A stretch of 64,000 bases of DNA from Methylobacterium tardum (GTDB lineage Bacteria > Pseudomonadota > Alphaproteobacteria > Rhizobiales > Beijerinckiaceae): assembly GCF_023546765.1 (NCBI RefSeq), contig NZ_CP097484.1, forward strand, positions 2,388,001 through 2,452,000, written 5' to 3'. Shown piece after piece: positions 33,484 through 42,674 of the stretch. Each line of letters opens with the position of its first letter. Positions within the stretch are counted from its first letter, which is position 1. The translations under genes and the position numbers were made by a program. The notes beneath the pieces were generated by a model. The model had not been told where the DNA came from and ran no database searches. It saw only the letters and a program-made list of their open reading frames with translations.

Positions 33484-33960
33484 ATGACGAGCGACACACG
33501 CGTCCAAGGCGGGGCACGAGAAGTGGCCCCTCTGTCCGCCGATCCTCCCGACCTGGATCGATCTTGCGGCTCCTGCACGCTGTGTTGTCGTGTACTGGAG
33601 ATCCAGGCCCTCAACAAACCCGCGGGGGTCCTGTGCCGGCACAACACCGGAACGGGCTGCGGGATATACCCCAAGCGTCCGGAGACCTGCGCCCGATGGC
33701 ATTGCCTATGGCGCAGGATCAACGCGCTGCCGGACACACTCAGGCCTGATCGTTCCGGCGTGATGTACTCGCTGGATAGCCGCTCTCCGACGGCCGATGC
33801 GCCGGATGCGGCCTGTATCGTCGGCCGCGCCGTGCATGACGACCGGGACTTCGATCGACCTGAGACGGTCGAAGCTTTTGCCATGTTCGTTCGCGAGGGA
33901 TCCTTTCCGGTGTGGAAGGTCTCCGAGCGCGGGGCCTTCCTCGTGCATCCGGGTCTGTAG
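33484..33960 (+). CDS. YkgJ-family CxxCxxCC zinc/iron-chelating protein
   Basis: A 158-residue protein with the family's cysteine cluster DRSCGSCTLCCRVLEIQALN (about residues 27-46), a second set GTGCGIYPKRPETCARWHCL (about 57-76), and a C-terminal half with VEAFAMFVREGSFPVWKVSE. It is thought to bind zinc or iron; the role is unknown. ATG 33484 is preferred. The same frame is open upstream to an ATG at 33151 (AREFTTGKAQAVTPEDFNER and LLANKPEP), which might be a separate small gene whose stop has been lost, or a longer N-terminus. Confidence 0.75.
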   Translation: MTSDTRVQGGAREVAPLSADPPDLDRSCGSCTLCCRVLEIQALNKPAGVLCRHNTGTGCGIYPKRPETCARWHCLWRRINALPDTLRPDRSGVMYSLDSRSPTADAPDAACIVGRAVHDDRDFDRPETVEAFAMFVREGSFPVWKVSERGAFLVHPGL

Positions 33961-34124
33961 ATTGCGCCGCCGGGACTGGAGCAAGCCGGCTCTTGCTCAG
34001 CGGTGAGCCGCGCAGAGAGGTGACGTGGCGCTGAACGCTGACGGCATTTGGAAGCTCAAGACCCTCGGGATGTGCTATCAAGTCCGTCAGGGTGCGCCTG
34101 TCGCTGCCCACTCAGGAGATTCCG

Positions 34125-34493
34125 ATGCCCGTCATCCGGTGGCTGATCTCCAAAACGATCCAGTTTTTCCTGGGCAGCGCGCAGGAGCGCAAGTCCGATG
34201 CGATCGCCAAGCGGAAGGAAAACGGAGCTTTCGAGGGCGCGTCTGCGAGCAAGGATCGGAAGTTCGAGGAAAACTACGCCGCGGCTGCACGCCTCCTCAG
34301 GACTCGGATCGATCAGGAGTTTCCCGATGCCTACTATGCGAGGCTGAGCTCGGGTCGGAACAGCTCGTACGATTACGGACAGGACCGTGCCCTCGCCATC
34401 GACACCATGTCGATCGCCATAGCCATGGCGCTGCGGAACGGTGCCACCGTTCAACAGGCCGCCACGGCGGGGGCTGCCAGCATCGGCATCTGA
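34125..34493 (+). CDS. Hypothetical protein, 122 residues
   Basis: Starts with a hydrophobic segment (VIRWLISKTIQFFLGSAQER) that may associate with membrane, then a charged region (KSDAIAKRKENGAFEGASAS) and RTRIDQEFPDAYYARLSSGR. The ATG at 34125 has AGGAG about 6 bases upstream. No family recognised. Confidence 0.6.
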   Translation: MPVIRWLISKTIQFFLGSAQERKSDAIAKRKENGAFEGASASKDRKFEENYAAAARLLRTRIDQEFPDAYYARLSSGRNSSYDYGQDRALAIDTMSIAIAMALRNGATVQQAATAGAASIGI

Positions 34494-34614
34494 TCGAGAT
34501 CCGGGAGCGCCAGGCTCCTCCACGGCTCGGCCGTATCGTCGCTCGACGCGGGCGTACGGACGAGAAGGAAGGGTGCTATGGTCGGTCTCAGCCCCGGAAA
34601 CTGCTGCCGCGCTG

Positions 34615-34872
34615 ATGGAGACCTGCTCCGTGAAGCTCGCATTCGGCCGCATGGGTGACTGGCTCGCCGATCCCCGCGAACTGGCGCCTCGACTCGGGGT
34701 GAGCACCGCAGACCTGAAGCGCACGAACCGGCAGGGACGGCTCGATGCCCGTGTCGTGTCCAGCGAAGGCGACGGCGTCTGTCTGACTCGCGTGACCGTC
34801 CGGCTGCATGACAGGGGCTGGCGCGGCATCTTCGACGCGAGCGGCGCGCTCGTCAGCGAAGAGATGTGGTAA
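34615..34872 (+). CDS. DUF6522-like small protein
   Basis: An 85-residue protein: FGRMGDWLADPRELAPRLGV, then STADLKRTNRQGRLDARVVS, then LTRVTVRLHDRGWRGIFDAS. The layout (helix ending in LGV, ADLKRxNRQGxL, then TRVTxRxxxRxWxGxxD) resembles the DUF6522 family as I recall it; function unknown. ATG 34615 or GTG 34630 may be the start. Confidence 0.6.
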   Translation: METCSVKLAFGRMGDWLADPRELAPRLGVSTADLKRTNRQGRLDARVVSSEGDGVCLTRVTVRLHDRGWRGIFDASGALVSEEMW

Positions 34873-34944
34873 AGCCCGTCTGGGCCAACGAACCGCCCGA
34901 GGCGGCAAGGTGCGGCTTCCAAGAGGTCCGTCCCGCGGCGGGCG

Positions 34945-35229
34945 TCACCCCTTCGCCGATCCTGCCATCTCACGGGTCCGCTCAACCATCGCAAGCAGCA
35001 CCGTGCGGAAGGCGTGCTGCTCCCGCGAGCACGCGCCCGCGTGATCATCGCGCCTGAGCTCGGTGAGCAGCCCGTCGAGTGCCTTCTGCCGTTGTTCCCC
35101 ACCGTCCGCGTGCAAGATAAATTGCAGCAGGATTTGCTGGGCGGCGGCGAAATCGTCCCGGTCTGCCCGGCTGACGAATGCGCGAAGCTCGCTCAAGCAC
35201 GCTTCGTGTCCGATCATGCACCGAGCCAT
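34945..35229 (-). CDS. Hypothetical helical protein, 94 residues
   Basis: Soluble helical protein: ARCMIGHEACLSELRAFVSR, DRDDFAAAQQILLQFILHAD, GLLTELRRDDHAGACSREQH. The ATG at 35229 overlaps the stop of the preceding gene by one base (TGATG), which decides this start over an upstream in-frame ATG. No family recognised; forms an operon with the gene at 35229-35474. Confidence 0.6.
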   Translation of the reverse strand: MARCMIGHEACLSELRAFVSRADRDDFAAAQQILLQFILHADGGEQRQKALDGLLTELRRDDHAGACSREQHAFRTVLLAMVERTREMAGSAKG

Positions 35230-35474
35230 CAGTGACCGCGCGGGAGAGGCGTCCTGGGCATCAGGCCCTCGACGCGCAGCTTCAACCGGGTGGCTCGGAT
35301 TGCCTCCACGGTCCGCCACGGAACACCCTGGGCTAGGCCCTCGCTTTCGAGCTCCGTGAGCTGATCAATCAGCTGCCCCCGCTCCTGAAGGCCGGGGCGC
35401 TGCGACATGCGGACGATCGTCCCGATCAACTTCCGCATCACCGGGCACATCCGGGGTCGAACGGGCTCTACCAT
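35229..35474 (-). CDS. Hypothetical protein, up to 81 residues
   Basis: Short soluble protein: KLIGTIVRMSQRPGLQERGQ, LIDQLTELESEGLAQGVPWR, TVEAIRATRLKLRVEGLMPR. The start is uncertain (ATG at 35474, 35450 or 35438). It is the first gene of a two-gene unit with a TGATG overlap. Confidence 0.55.
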   Translation of the reverse strand: MVEPVRPRMCPVMRKLIGTIVRMSQRPGLQERGQLIDQLTELESEGLAQGVPWRTVEAIRATRLKLRVEGLMPRTPLPRGH

Positions 35475-35504
35475 ACCGAGCAGCCATGGTGGTCGGACAT
35501 CGCC

Positions 35505-35636
35505 TCAGCCTCGACCGCTGGTCTTCATGGCAGCCGCGACCGTGCCCTTGTTCGAGGGCGCCGCCGCGTTGGTCTTGGGCACGGGCTTCTTCGGCTTCTT
35601 GGTCTCGCGATTTCCGCGCTTCTTTTCCGTCGCCAT
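35505..35636 (-). CDS. Very small Lys/Pro-rich protein, 43 residues
   Basis: Minus-strand gene: ATG at 35636, TGA at 35505-35507. The product starts ATEKKRGNRETKKPKKPVPK and ends AAAMKTSGRG. AGGAG lies about 8 bases before the ATG. Short proteins with the KRGNRExKKPK pattern are widespread in Rhizobiales; no function is known. The strong basic charge suggests nucleic-acid binding. Confidence 0.7.
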   Translation of the reverse strand: MATEKKRGNRETKKPKKPVPKTNAAAPSNKGTVAAAMKTSGRG

Positions 35637-35679
35637 GGTCTTGCTCCTGGCTGTGCTGAGAGGCCGGACGGAACCGTCT

Positions 35680-35955
35680 TCACCGTCCGATCGTGGGCTG
35701 GTCCGCAGGCTGGATCGCGGTCGCGAGCGGACTTCTGACCGAACCGAAAACGGCGACGAGGCGATTGCTGGCCCAGAGCTCGGTGCGATGGCCGTCGATC
35801 AGCCGCGCCGCCTGCCGCCTGGCGTCACCGTCGTCGCGGGCGGTGATGATGCAGGACCTGAGCACGCCGCCGCCCTGAGCGAACCGATGCACCTGATAGG
35901 TACGGCGCGCGTGCCGCGAGCGGGGCTTGGTGGAGAACGTGATGATGTCCGCCAT
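35680..35955 (-). CDS. Hypothetical protein, 91 residues
   Basis: Soluble protein starting ADIITFSTKPRSRHARRTYQ, followed by GGGVLRSCIITARDDGDARR and RTELWASNRLVAVFGSVRSP. Mixed alpha/beta composition. No family recognised. It is upstream of, and on the same strand as, the Lys-rich gene. Confidence 0.55.
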   Translation of the reverse strand: MADIITFSTKPRSRHARRTYQVHRFAQGGGVLRSCIITARDDGDARRQAARLIDGHRTELWASNRLVAVFGSVRSPLATAIQPADQPTIGR

Positions 35956-36549
35956 GCGCGCCTGTCCGTTGCAGGCGGGGGCATGGACCCTCAGCCACCG
36001 GAGCCTGGATCAGTCGATCCGGTGATGTCGGCACTCTGCGCTTTCGCGACCGACAAAGATAGCCCTGACGGGCATGGGTATTCCCGGCGGTCTGCCAAGG
36101 TCTCGGGACCTACGTCAGCATCTGAAGGCCTTGCCATAATCGACTGGGCGACCGAGCCGGCGCGAGACGCTGGATGTCCGCTCAGAAACAGCGCCTGAGG
36201 CTCTTCAAACGACCGGGGCAGGCGCCAACCCGAAGGTTCAGTCCTGTGGGCGCTGACGATCTGGCGCGGGAGCGCATGACTTCCACCCAGTGTTGTACTC
36301 GCTCACCCGCGTGCAGCAATCGGCACCCTCGACAAGGTTGTCAAGGATCGCTTTCGAGATGTGTGCCGGCGCAACTTTAAAATCATGTCCGCCTTCGATC
36401 CAGAAGTGCTGTGTGTCGCTCGCGCATCTACCGGCCGCGCCGCTGGCCGAGCATAGGAACCAAGACCCGATACACAGCCTTGGCTAAGCGCGACGCGCGT
36501 CACTGGGCAGCCCCTCGCTCGGGGCCTGCCCGTGCAGGAAGGAACACGC
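35956..36549. other. Intergenic region before the hybrid kinase
   Basis: About 590 bases. No gene, repeat or terminator can be supported; the promoter of the rightward kinase gene is expected near the right end. Confidence 0.4.
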
Positions 36550-38535
36550 ATGGCATCCCAGTCTGGGTCCGCCACCGAGAGCGCAGACGAACAGCGCTTC
36601 CGGCTTCTGGTCCAGTCGGTGACCGACTACGCCATCTACATGCTCGATCCCACCGGCATCGTGACAAGCTGGAACCCTGGGGCAGAGCGCTTCAAGGGCT
36701 ACACGGAAGCCGAGATCATCGGTCAGCACTTCTCCCGCTTCTACACCGAGGAGGATCGTCAGACCCGTTTGCCGCACCGGGCGCTTGCGACCGCAGTCAA
36801 TGAGGGGCGGTTCGAGCAGGAAGGCTGGCGCGTCCGCAAGGACGGCGCCCGGATGTGGGCCCACGTGATCATCGACCCCATCCGCGACCCGTCCGGTACG
36901 CTCGTCGGCTTCGCCAAGATCACGCGGGACATCAGCGCTCAGAAGGCCGCCCGTGAAGCGTTACGCCAGAGCGAGGAGCGGTTCCGGCTGCTGGTACAGG
37001 GGGTCACCGACTACGCCATCTTCATGCTCGACCCAGAGGGTGTGGTAACGAACTGGAACTCAGGCGCGGCTCGGATCAAGGGCTACACGGAAGCCGAGAT
37101 CGTCGGGCAGCACTTCTCCCGCTTCTACAACGCGGAGGACCGTGCAGCAGGCAAGCCTGCCAGAGCTTTGGAGACGGCTACGCGAGAAGGCAGGTTCGAG
37201 GCCGAGGGCTGGCGGGTGCGCAAGGACGGCACCCGCTTCTGGGCGAGCGTGGTCATCGACGCCATCCGCGACGAGACCGGCCGGCTTATCGGCTTCGCCA
37301 AAGTCACCCGCGACATCACCGAGCGGCAGAACACGCAGGAAGCACTGGAGAAGGCCCGGGCGTCCCTATTTCAGGCGCAGAAGATGGAGGCGCTCGGGGG
37401 GCTCAGCTCTGGAATCGCGCACGATTTCAACAACATCCTCACCGTCGTGCTCGGCAATCTCGATCTCCTCCGCCGCGCGCCCGAGCAGCGGCGAGAGCGC
37501 CTGATCAACAACGCGGTGCAAGCTGTGGAGCAGGGCCGCAAACTGACTCAGCAGTTGCTCGCCTTCGGACGTCGGCACCTGCACCAGCCCGAAGTCCTGG
37601 ATCTGAACCGGCTGATCCTCGGTATGGACGACATGCTCAAGCAGTCCCTGCGCGGCGACATCCGCGTGGCGTTCGATCTCGCGCAAGGGCTTTGGCCTGT
37701 AGAGGTCGATCCGGCCCAGCTACAGATCGCGCTGATCAATCTCGCGGTGAATGCGCGTGACGCTATGCCCAGAGGTGGTGAGTTTCGGATCAGAACCGAG
37801 AACGTCACCGCGCCTGGCAGCGAACTTGAACAGAGCATCGCGATTGCGGTGGCTGACACTGGGTCCGGCATGCCGCCCGAGGTGGTTGCCCGTGCTTTCG
37901 AGCCGTTCTTTACCACGAAGGAGGTCGGCAAGGGCACCGGGCTCGGCCTGCCGCAGGTCTACGCTTTCGTACAGCAGTCACGCGGTTCCGTCCGGATCAC
38001 GAGCGAGGTCAACCGCGGCACGACCTTCACGATCTCACTGCCGCGCACGCATGCGCCGGTCGCCGAGGCTCGAAGAGAGAGCCTGAAGCCTGACGATCCG
38101 GGGCGCTCCCTTCGCGTTCTTGTGGTCGAGGACAACGCGCAGGTGGCGGAGGTCGCCGTCTCGATCCTGGCTGAGCGCGGCCACAGGGTCGTGAGCAGCG
38201 CCAATGCGTCGGAGGCTCTGCACGTGCTGGACGGGGGTCAGTCGTTCGATGTGATCCTGTCAGACCTCGTGATGCCAGGGGCGATGAACGGGTTTGATCT
38301 CGCCCTGCGCGTTCGCGAACGCTGGCCCGCGTTACCGGTGTTGTTGGCCACCGGCTACAGCGAGCAGGCAGCCCGGGCGATCAAAGCGGGCTTCCCGCTG
38401 ATCTCCAAGCCCTACCAACCTGCGGCGCTGCTGCTCGCCCTCGAGGGGACTGCTTCGGCGCCCGTCGCTGCTGCGCTGCCGGCTGATGTTGTTCGTGTGC
38501 CTCGCACGGCAAAAGTGATTGCAGGCGAGACCTGA
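36550..38535 (+). CDS. Hybrid sensor histidine kinase (PAS-PAS-HisKA-HATPase-REC)
   Basis: A soluble 661-residue kinase. Two PAS domains (about residues 15-125 and 140-250) are near copies: ERFKGYTEAEIIGQHFSRFY and ARIKGYTEAEIVGQHFSRFY. The phospho-accepting His is in SSGIAHDFNNILTVVLGNL (about residue 290). The ATPase has NLAVNARDAMPRGG (N-box), DTGSGMPPE (G1) and [14 protein letters not shown] (G2). The C-terminal receiver has VVEDNAQVAEVA, the Asp in VILSDLVMPGAMNG and Lys in LISKPYQP. Start ATG 36550 has AGGAAGGA upstream; GTG 36532 is possible. The input signal is unknown. Confidence 0.92.
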   Translation: MASQSGSATESADEQRFRLLVQSVTDYAIYMLDPTGIVTSWNPGAERFKGYTEAEIIGQHFSRFYTEEDRQTRLPHRALATAVNEGRFEQEGWRVRKDGARMWAHVIIDPIRDPSGTLVGFAKITRDISAQKAAREALRQSEERFRLLVQGVTDYAIFMLDPEGVVTNWNSGAARIKGYTEAEIVGQHFSRFYNAEDRAAGKPARALETATREGRFEAEGWRVRKDGTRFWASVVIDAIRDETGRLIGFAKVTRDITERQNTQEALEKARASLFQAQKMEALGGLSSGIAHDFNNILTVVLGNLDLLRRAPEQRRERLINNAVQAVEQGRKLTQQLLAFGRRHLHQPEVLDLNRLILGMDDMLKQSLRGDIRVAFDLAQGLWPVEVDPAQLQIALINLAVNARDAMPRGGEFRIRTENVTAPGSELEQSIAIAVADTGSGMPPEVVARAFEPFFTTKEVGKGTGLGLPQVYAFVQQSRGSVRITSEVNRGTTFTISLPRTHAPVAEARRESLKPDDPGRSLRVLVVEDNAQVAEVAVSILAERGHRVVSSANASEALHVLDGGQSFDVILSDLVMPGAMNGFDLALRVRERWPALPVLLATGYSEQAARAIKAGFPLISKPYQPAALLLALEGTASAPVAAALPADVVRVPRTAKVIAGET

Positions 38536-38858
38536 AGCACTGCCTCATCTTGGTCCGAGGCCTCTTCAATGCCTCCACCTCGGACAAAGCGATCGGCAAC
38601 GAGGGCATCAGGATTGGCAGCGTCCGCCCGCGGGATGCGGCCCTGACCAGCTGGATGACCGGGTCGGGCGCAAATCCAAACCTCCGGTCTTGCCGGCATT
38701 GGCGGTCAGGCGTGCCGCCATTTCGCCGACTGCGGCCAGTACGCTCCTAGACCCGAATCTTCGGGAAATGGACATCCTGCGCGGCCAATTCGCTCGTCAC
38801 CCTGAGGGACGGCGATCGCGATGCGCTGAACCAGTCGGGGCCGCTTGCTCTCATCCGT
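38536..38858. other. Convergent intergenic region between two kinases
   Basis: About 320 bases between the rightward hybrid kinase and the leftward frameshifted kinase. Both genes end here, so terminators are expected, but I see no clear hairpin with T-run. Confidence 0.4.
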
Positions 38859-40913
38859 TCAGCGCCCTTCGCCGGCCAGCACCAAGCGCAGGGACCGTGC
38901 GAGTTCGTCGCGTCGGTACGGCTTGTTCAGCACCGGCAGGTCTCCCCGGCCGATCACCTGCCCCTCATCGAGGTTCGCCACATAGCCCGAGGTGAGCAGC
39001 ACCTTGATGCCGGGACGTAGTCTCTGCGCCTCGACGGCCAGTTGCGAGCCGTTCATGCCGCCCGGCATCACCACGTCCGAGAACAGGATGTCGATGCGCT
39101 CCACGCCCGTCAGATGCTCCAGAGCCTCGGCGGCGTTGCGGGCGACGACGACCCGGTAACGCAGCTCCTCCAGGCTCTCGACCGCCATGCCGAGCACCTG
39201 CTCGTCGTCCTCGACCAGCAGGACCGTCTCGCCGTCCCCGGCGCGGCGAAGCGGGATGGCCGCCCCCGGACCCGTCCCGACTTCCTCGCCGGCCGGGTCA
39301 GTCGAGCGCGGGAAGTACAGGCTGACCGTGGTGCCCCCGCCGACCTCGGACTCGATCTGCGCGAATCCCTTGGCGCTGCGCGTGAAGCCGTAGACCTGCT
39401 CAACCCCAGCCCGGTCCCCTTGCCGACCTCCTTGGTCGTGAAGAACGGCTCGAAGATCCGTCCCAGCACCTCGGGCGGGATGCCGCTGCCTGTGTCGCTG
39501 ACCGACACCGCCACGTAGGGGCCGTGCGCCACGCCCTTGTCGGCGACGGCTGCCGTCCCGAGGTGGACGTTGCGGCTCGTCACCACGATGCGGGCGTGGC
39601 GGTCATGACCCTCCAAGGCGTCGCGCGCGTTGACGATGAGGTTCAGCACCGCCGCCTCGAACTGGGCCGGGTCGATGCGGATCGGGTCAAGCGCCGGGTC
39701 GAGGTCAAAGACGAGCTCGACGGCCCCGCCCGCCGCGCGCTCGGCGAGCGGCTTGAAGTCGATGAGCAGACGGTTCGGGTTGAGCGTCTGGGGCCGCAGC
39801 ATCTGCCGCCGCGAGAAGGCGAGGAGTTGCTGGGTCAGCTGCTCACCACGCCGCGCGGCACCCATCGCCGCCTCGGCCAGCCGCTTCACACGGTCGAGGT
39901 GCTCGGGCCTCCGGAGGATCATGTCGAGACCGCCGACGATGACGGTGAGCAGGTTGTTGAAGTCGTGGGCCACGCCGCCGGTGAGCTGTCCGATGGCCTC
40001 CATCTTCTGGGCCTGGCGCAAGGCTTCCTCGGTCAGGCGCTGGTCGGTGCGGTCCATCAGAATGCCGGCGATGCGCAGCGGCAGGCCGGCTTCGTCACGC
40101 TTGATCTGACCCCTCATCGCGATCCAGCGAACCTGCCCGTCGGCGCGGCGGATGCGGCACTCCAGGTCGAGGATGCCGGTCTCGAGCGTCGTAGCGAACG
40201 CGCGTTCCGCGGTGTCGCGGTCCTCCGCGACGACGTGGGCGAGGAGGCTCTCCCGGTCCCAGCGCGCGCCATTCCCGTCATAGCCGAAGACGGCGTCGAA
40301 GCGGGGCGAGCGCCGGGAGGCGCCGGTGCGGTAGTCCAGGTCCCACGAGGCCATACCGGCCGCGTCGAGCGCGAAAGCCAGGGTTTCGTGCGCGGCCTCG
40401 ACCTCGCGGGTGCGCTCGGCCACGCGCCGCTCCAGGTCCTCGTTCGCGAGCCGGAGCTGCTCTTGCACCCGCTCCCGCTCCAAGAGGTGCTCGCGGGCCT
40501 GGTACTGGCGGTGGCGTGCCCGCAGGGCCGAGGCCGCGGCGCTGGCGAGCGTCTCGGCGTTGACCGGCCGTTCCAGCAGGACGACGTTGCCGAGGCGGGC
40601 GAGCAGGCGCGAGGCGCGCTCGGAGCGGCGCCCGGCCGGCGGGTCGCCAGCACGATGAACGGGAAGTCGGACCAGGGCGGCTGCGCGTCAAGCCGGCGAA
40701 TAGGTCGTCCGGCTTGCCGGCCTCGGCCAGCGCCTCCTCGGTGATCAGGGCGGCGCCCGCCCCGGTCTGGAGGCAGGCGAGCCAGCCCGAGATGTCGGAG
40801 CAAGCCTCGGCGCGTGTGCCTGCCCGGGCGAGCACCTGCTCCACGACCTGGGCGTCGCGCCCGCGCGGCGCCAGGATGAGGATGCGTTCCTCGTGCGTGC
40901 CCGGCGCGGTCAC
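38859..40913 (-). pseudogene. Hybrid sensor histidine kinase with three frameshifts (KaiC-linked)
   Basis: The complete layout is recognisable across three frame changes. From GTG 40913: a receiver-like N-terminus (RILILAPRGRDAQVVEQVLA); after shifts near 40688 and 40635 a coiled coil ([20 protein letters not shown]); PAS ([13 protein letters not shown]); HisKA ([15 protein letters not shown]); HATPase ([26 protein letters not shown]). A third shift near 39398 falls where GLSQVYGF is expected. The receiver has DILFSDVVMPGG and LNKPYRRDE. Each shift fits loss of one base, so the reading phase returns to the original. Either a decayed gene or three sequencing errors. The GTG overlaps the kaiC stop (GTGA). 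Confidence 0.82.
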
Positions 40914-42433
40914 CGGCGCTCGCCCTCGGTGGGGCCCTGGCCCGTCAGCATCGCCATCTCCCCGCGATAGGAGGGCAACCCGGTCAGCACGCCCTCGAAG
41001 TCGGTGAGCGCCTCCCCGACCTGGATTCCGCCCGTCGTCAGCTTCATCTCGCGGATGCTGCGCTCGTGCGCGTTGACGCGGCTCTTCACCACCGAGAGGG
41101 CAGTACGGACCTCGCCCTTGGCCTCGAAGAAGCGGAACAAAAGGATGCTGTCGCTGAGATAGCTCAGGTCGACATCCGTGCGAACCTCACCGACGACGCC
41201 GTGCTGGCCCAGAACCAGGAGCGTGGTGACGCCCTGCTGGTTCAGGTAGCTCAGGAGCTCGTGCATCTGCAGGATGAGGAACTCCTCGCCCGGCATCGCG
41301 TGCAGGTAGGCGTTGAGGCTGTCGACCACGATGAAGCTGGCCCCCCGCTCCTCGACCGCCTGTCGGGCCAGGCTGGAGAACTCCCCGGGCGAGAGTTCGG
41401 CCGGGTCGATCTGCGTGATGGTCAGTCGCCCCGCCTCAACGTGGGGCGCGAGGTCCATCCCGAGCATGGCGGATCGGGCGAGCAGCGTCGCGAGCCCTTC
41501 GTCGAACAGGTAGTAGGTCGCGCTCTCGCCGCGCTCCAAGGCGGCTACCATGCAGCGGACGGCGGTCGTGGTCTTGCCGACGCCGGAAGGTCCGAGCAGC
41601 AGCGTATTGGTGCCCGGCACAAGCCCGGCGCCGAGCAGCAGGTCGAGCTCGGGCGAGCCGGTGGATTTGCCCCGCGCATCGAAGCTCGCGTGGTGCTCGG
41701 CAGCGATCAGGCGCGGGAACACCTGGATGCCGCCGGTCTCCAGGACGAAGTCGTGGTAGCCGCCGCGGAACTTGATGCCCCGCATCTTGACGATGCGTGC
41801 CCGGCGCCGCTCGGAGCCGTATTCACGCGGCGCCTGCTCCAGCGAGATCACCCCGTGCGCGATGCTGTGGAGCTGCACGTCCCCGGTCTCGGAGGTCTTG
41901 TCGTCCAGCATCAGCACGGTGCAGGCGCGCTTGGCGAAGAAGCGCTTGAGCGCGAGGATCTGGCGTCGGTAGCGCAGCGGGTTCTGGGCCAGCAGGCGCA
42001 GCTCGGACAGGCTGTCGAACACGACCCGGTCCGGCTTCGTCTCCTCGACGCGCGCGATGACCTCCCTGACGGTTTCGCCGAGCTCGATTTCGGACGGGTG
42101 CAGGATCGACTGCTCGCTGTCGGGGTCGAGGCCGTCCTCGTCGACAAGCTCGTAAACGTCGATGCCGTCGAGGTCCCATCCGTGCGTCGCCGCGGCCGCG
42201 CCGAGCTCGTCGGCCGTCTCCGACAGGGTGACGTAGAGGGCGCGCTCGCCGCGGGCGACACCCTCCCGCAGGAACTGCAGGGCCAGCGTCGTCTTGCCGG
42301 TGCCGGGCGTGCCCTCCAGCAGGTAAAGCCGGCTCGGCGTGAGGCCGCCGCAAAGGACCTCGTCGAGCCCGGTCACCCCGGTCGAGATACGGGACGCCTC
42401 GCCGGTCGGGCGGCTCGTCGTGGTGTTGGTCAT
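40910..42433 (-). CDS. kaiC: KaiC-like RecA-family ATPase
   Basis: A 507-residue protein with two KaiC domains. Domain 1 has Walker A EGTPGTGKTTLA (about residues 40-51), catalytic LSETADE and Walker B-like DRVVFDSLSELR. Domain 2 has Walker A GPSGVGKTTTA (about 283-293) and Walker B FIVVDSLNAYL. The phosphorylation Ser-Thr pair of cyanobacterial KaiC is not obvious. No kaiA or kaiB is in the window. The stop overlaps the start of a hybrid kinase gene, so the pair forms an operon; such KaiC-kinase pairs are common in Methylobacterium and are linked to stress signalling rather than a proven clock. Confidence 0.92.
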   Translation of the reverse strand: MTNTTTSRPTGEASRISTGVTGLDEVLCGGLTPSRLYLLEGTPGTGKTTLALQFLREGVARGERALYVTLSETADELGAAAATHGWDLDGIDVYELVDEDGLDPDSEQSILHPSEIELGETVREVIARVEETKPDRVVFDSLSELRLLAQNPLRYRRQILALKRFFAKRACTVLMLDDKTSETGDVQLHSIAHGVISLEQAPREYGSERRRARIVKMRGIKFRGGYHDFVLETGGIQVFPRLIAAEHHASFDARGKSTGSPELDLLLGAGLVPGTNTLLLGPSGVGKTTTAVRCMVAALERGESATYYLFDEGLATLLARSAMLGMDLAPHVEAGRLTITQIDPAELSPGEFSSLARQAVEERGASFIVVDSLNAYLHAMPGEEFLILQMHELLSYLNQQGVTTLLVLGQHGVVGEVRTDVDLSYLSDSILLFRFFEAKGEVRTALSVVKSRVNAHERSIREMKLTTGGIQVGEALTDFEGVLTGLPSYRGEMAMLTGQGPTEGERR

Positions 42434-42674
42434 CGTCGGTCGAGGCTCCGTGGGGAGGGGCGGACCTTGGCGAGCCGGCACGGTAGCGGCTTGCCAAGTC
42501 CTTGTCAGCGCTCGCGGCACCGCATCGTAGGGATCCCGGAGGTCCCTATACTGTCGGTCTGCGGCGACGGGTGCGGGACGTCGCTCAGCGCCAGTTACAC
42601 AGGCGCGCAACCTGCCGCTGCGTCATAGGTTTGCTGGGCAACCCCGCGGTTTTCAGCTGGGTCGGGAGACGACC

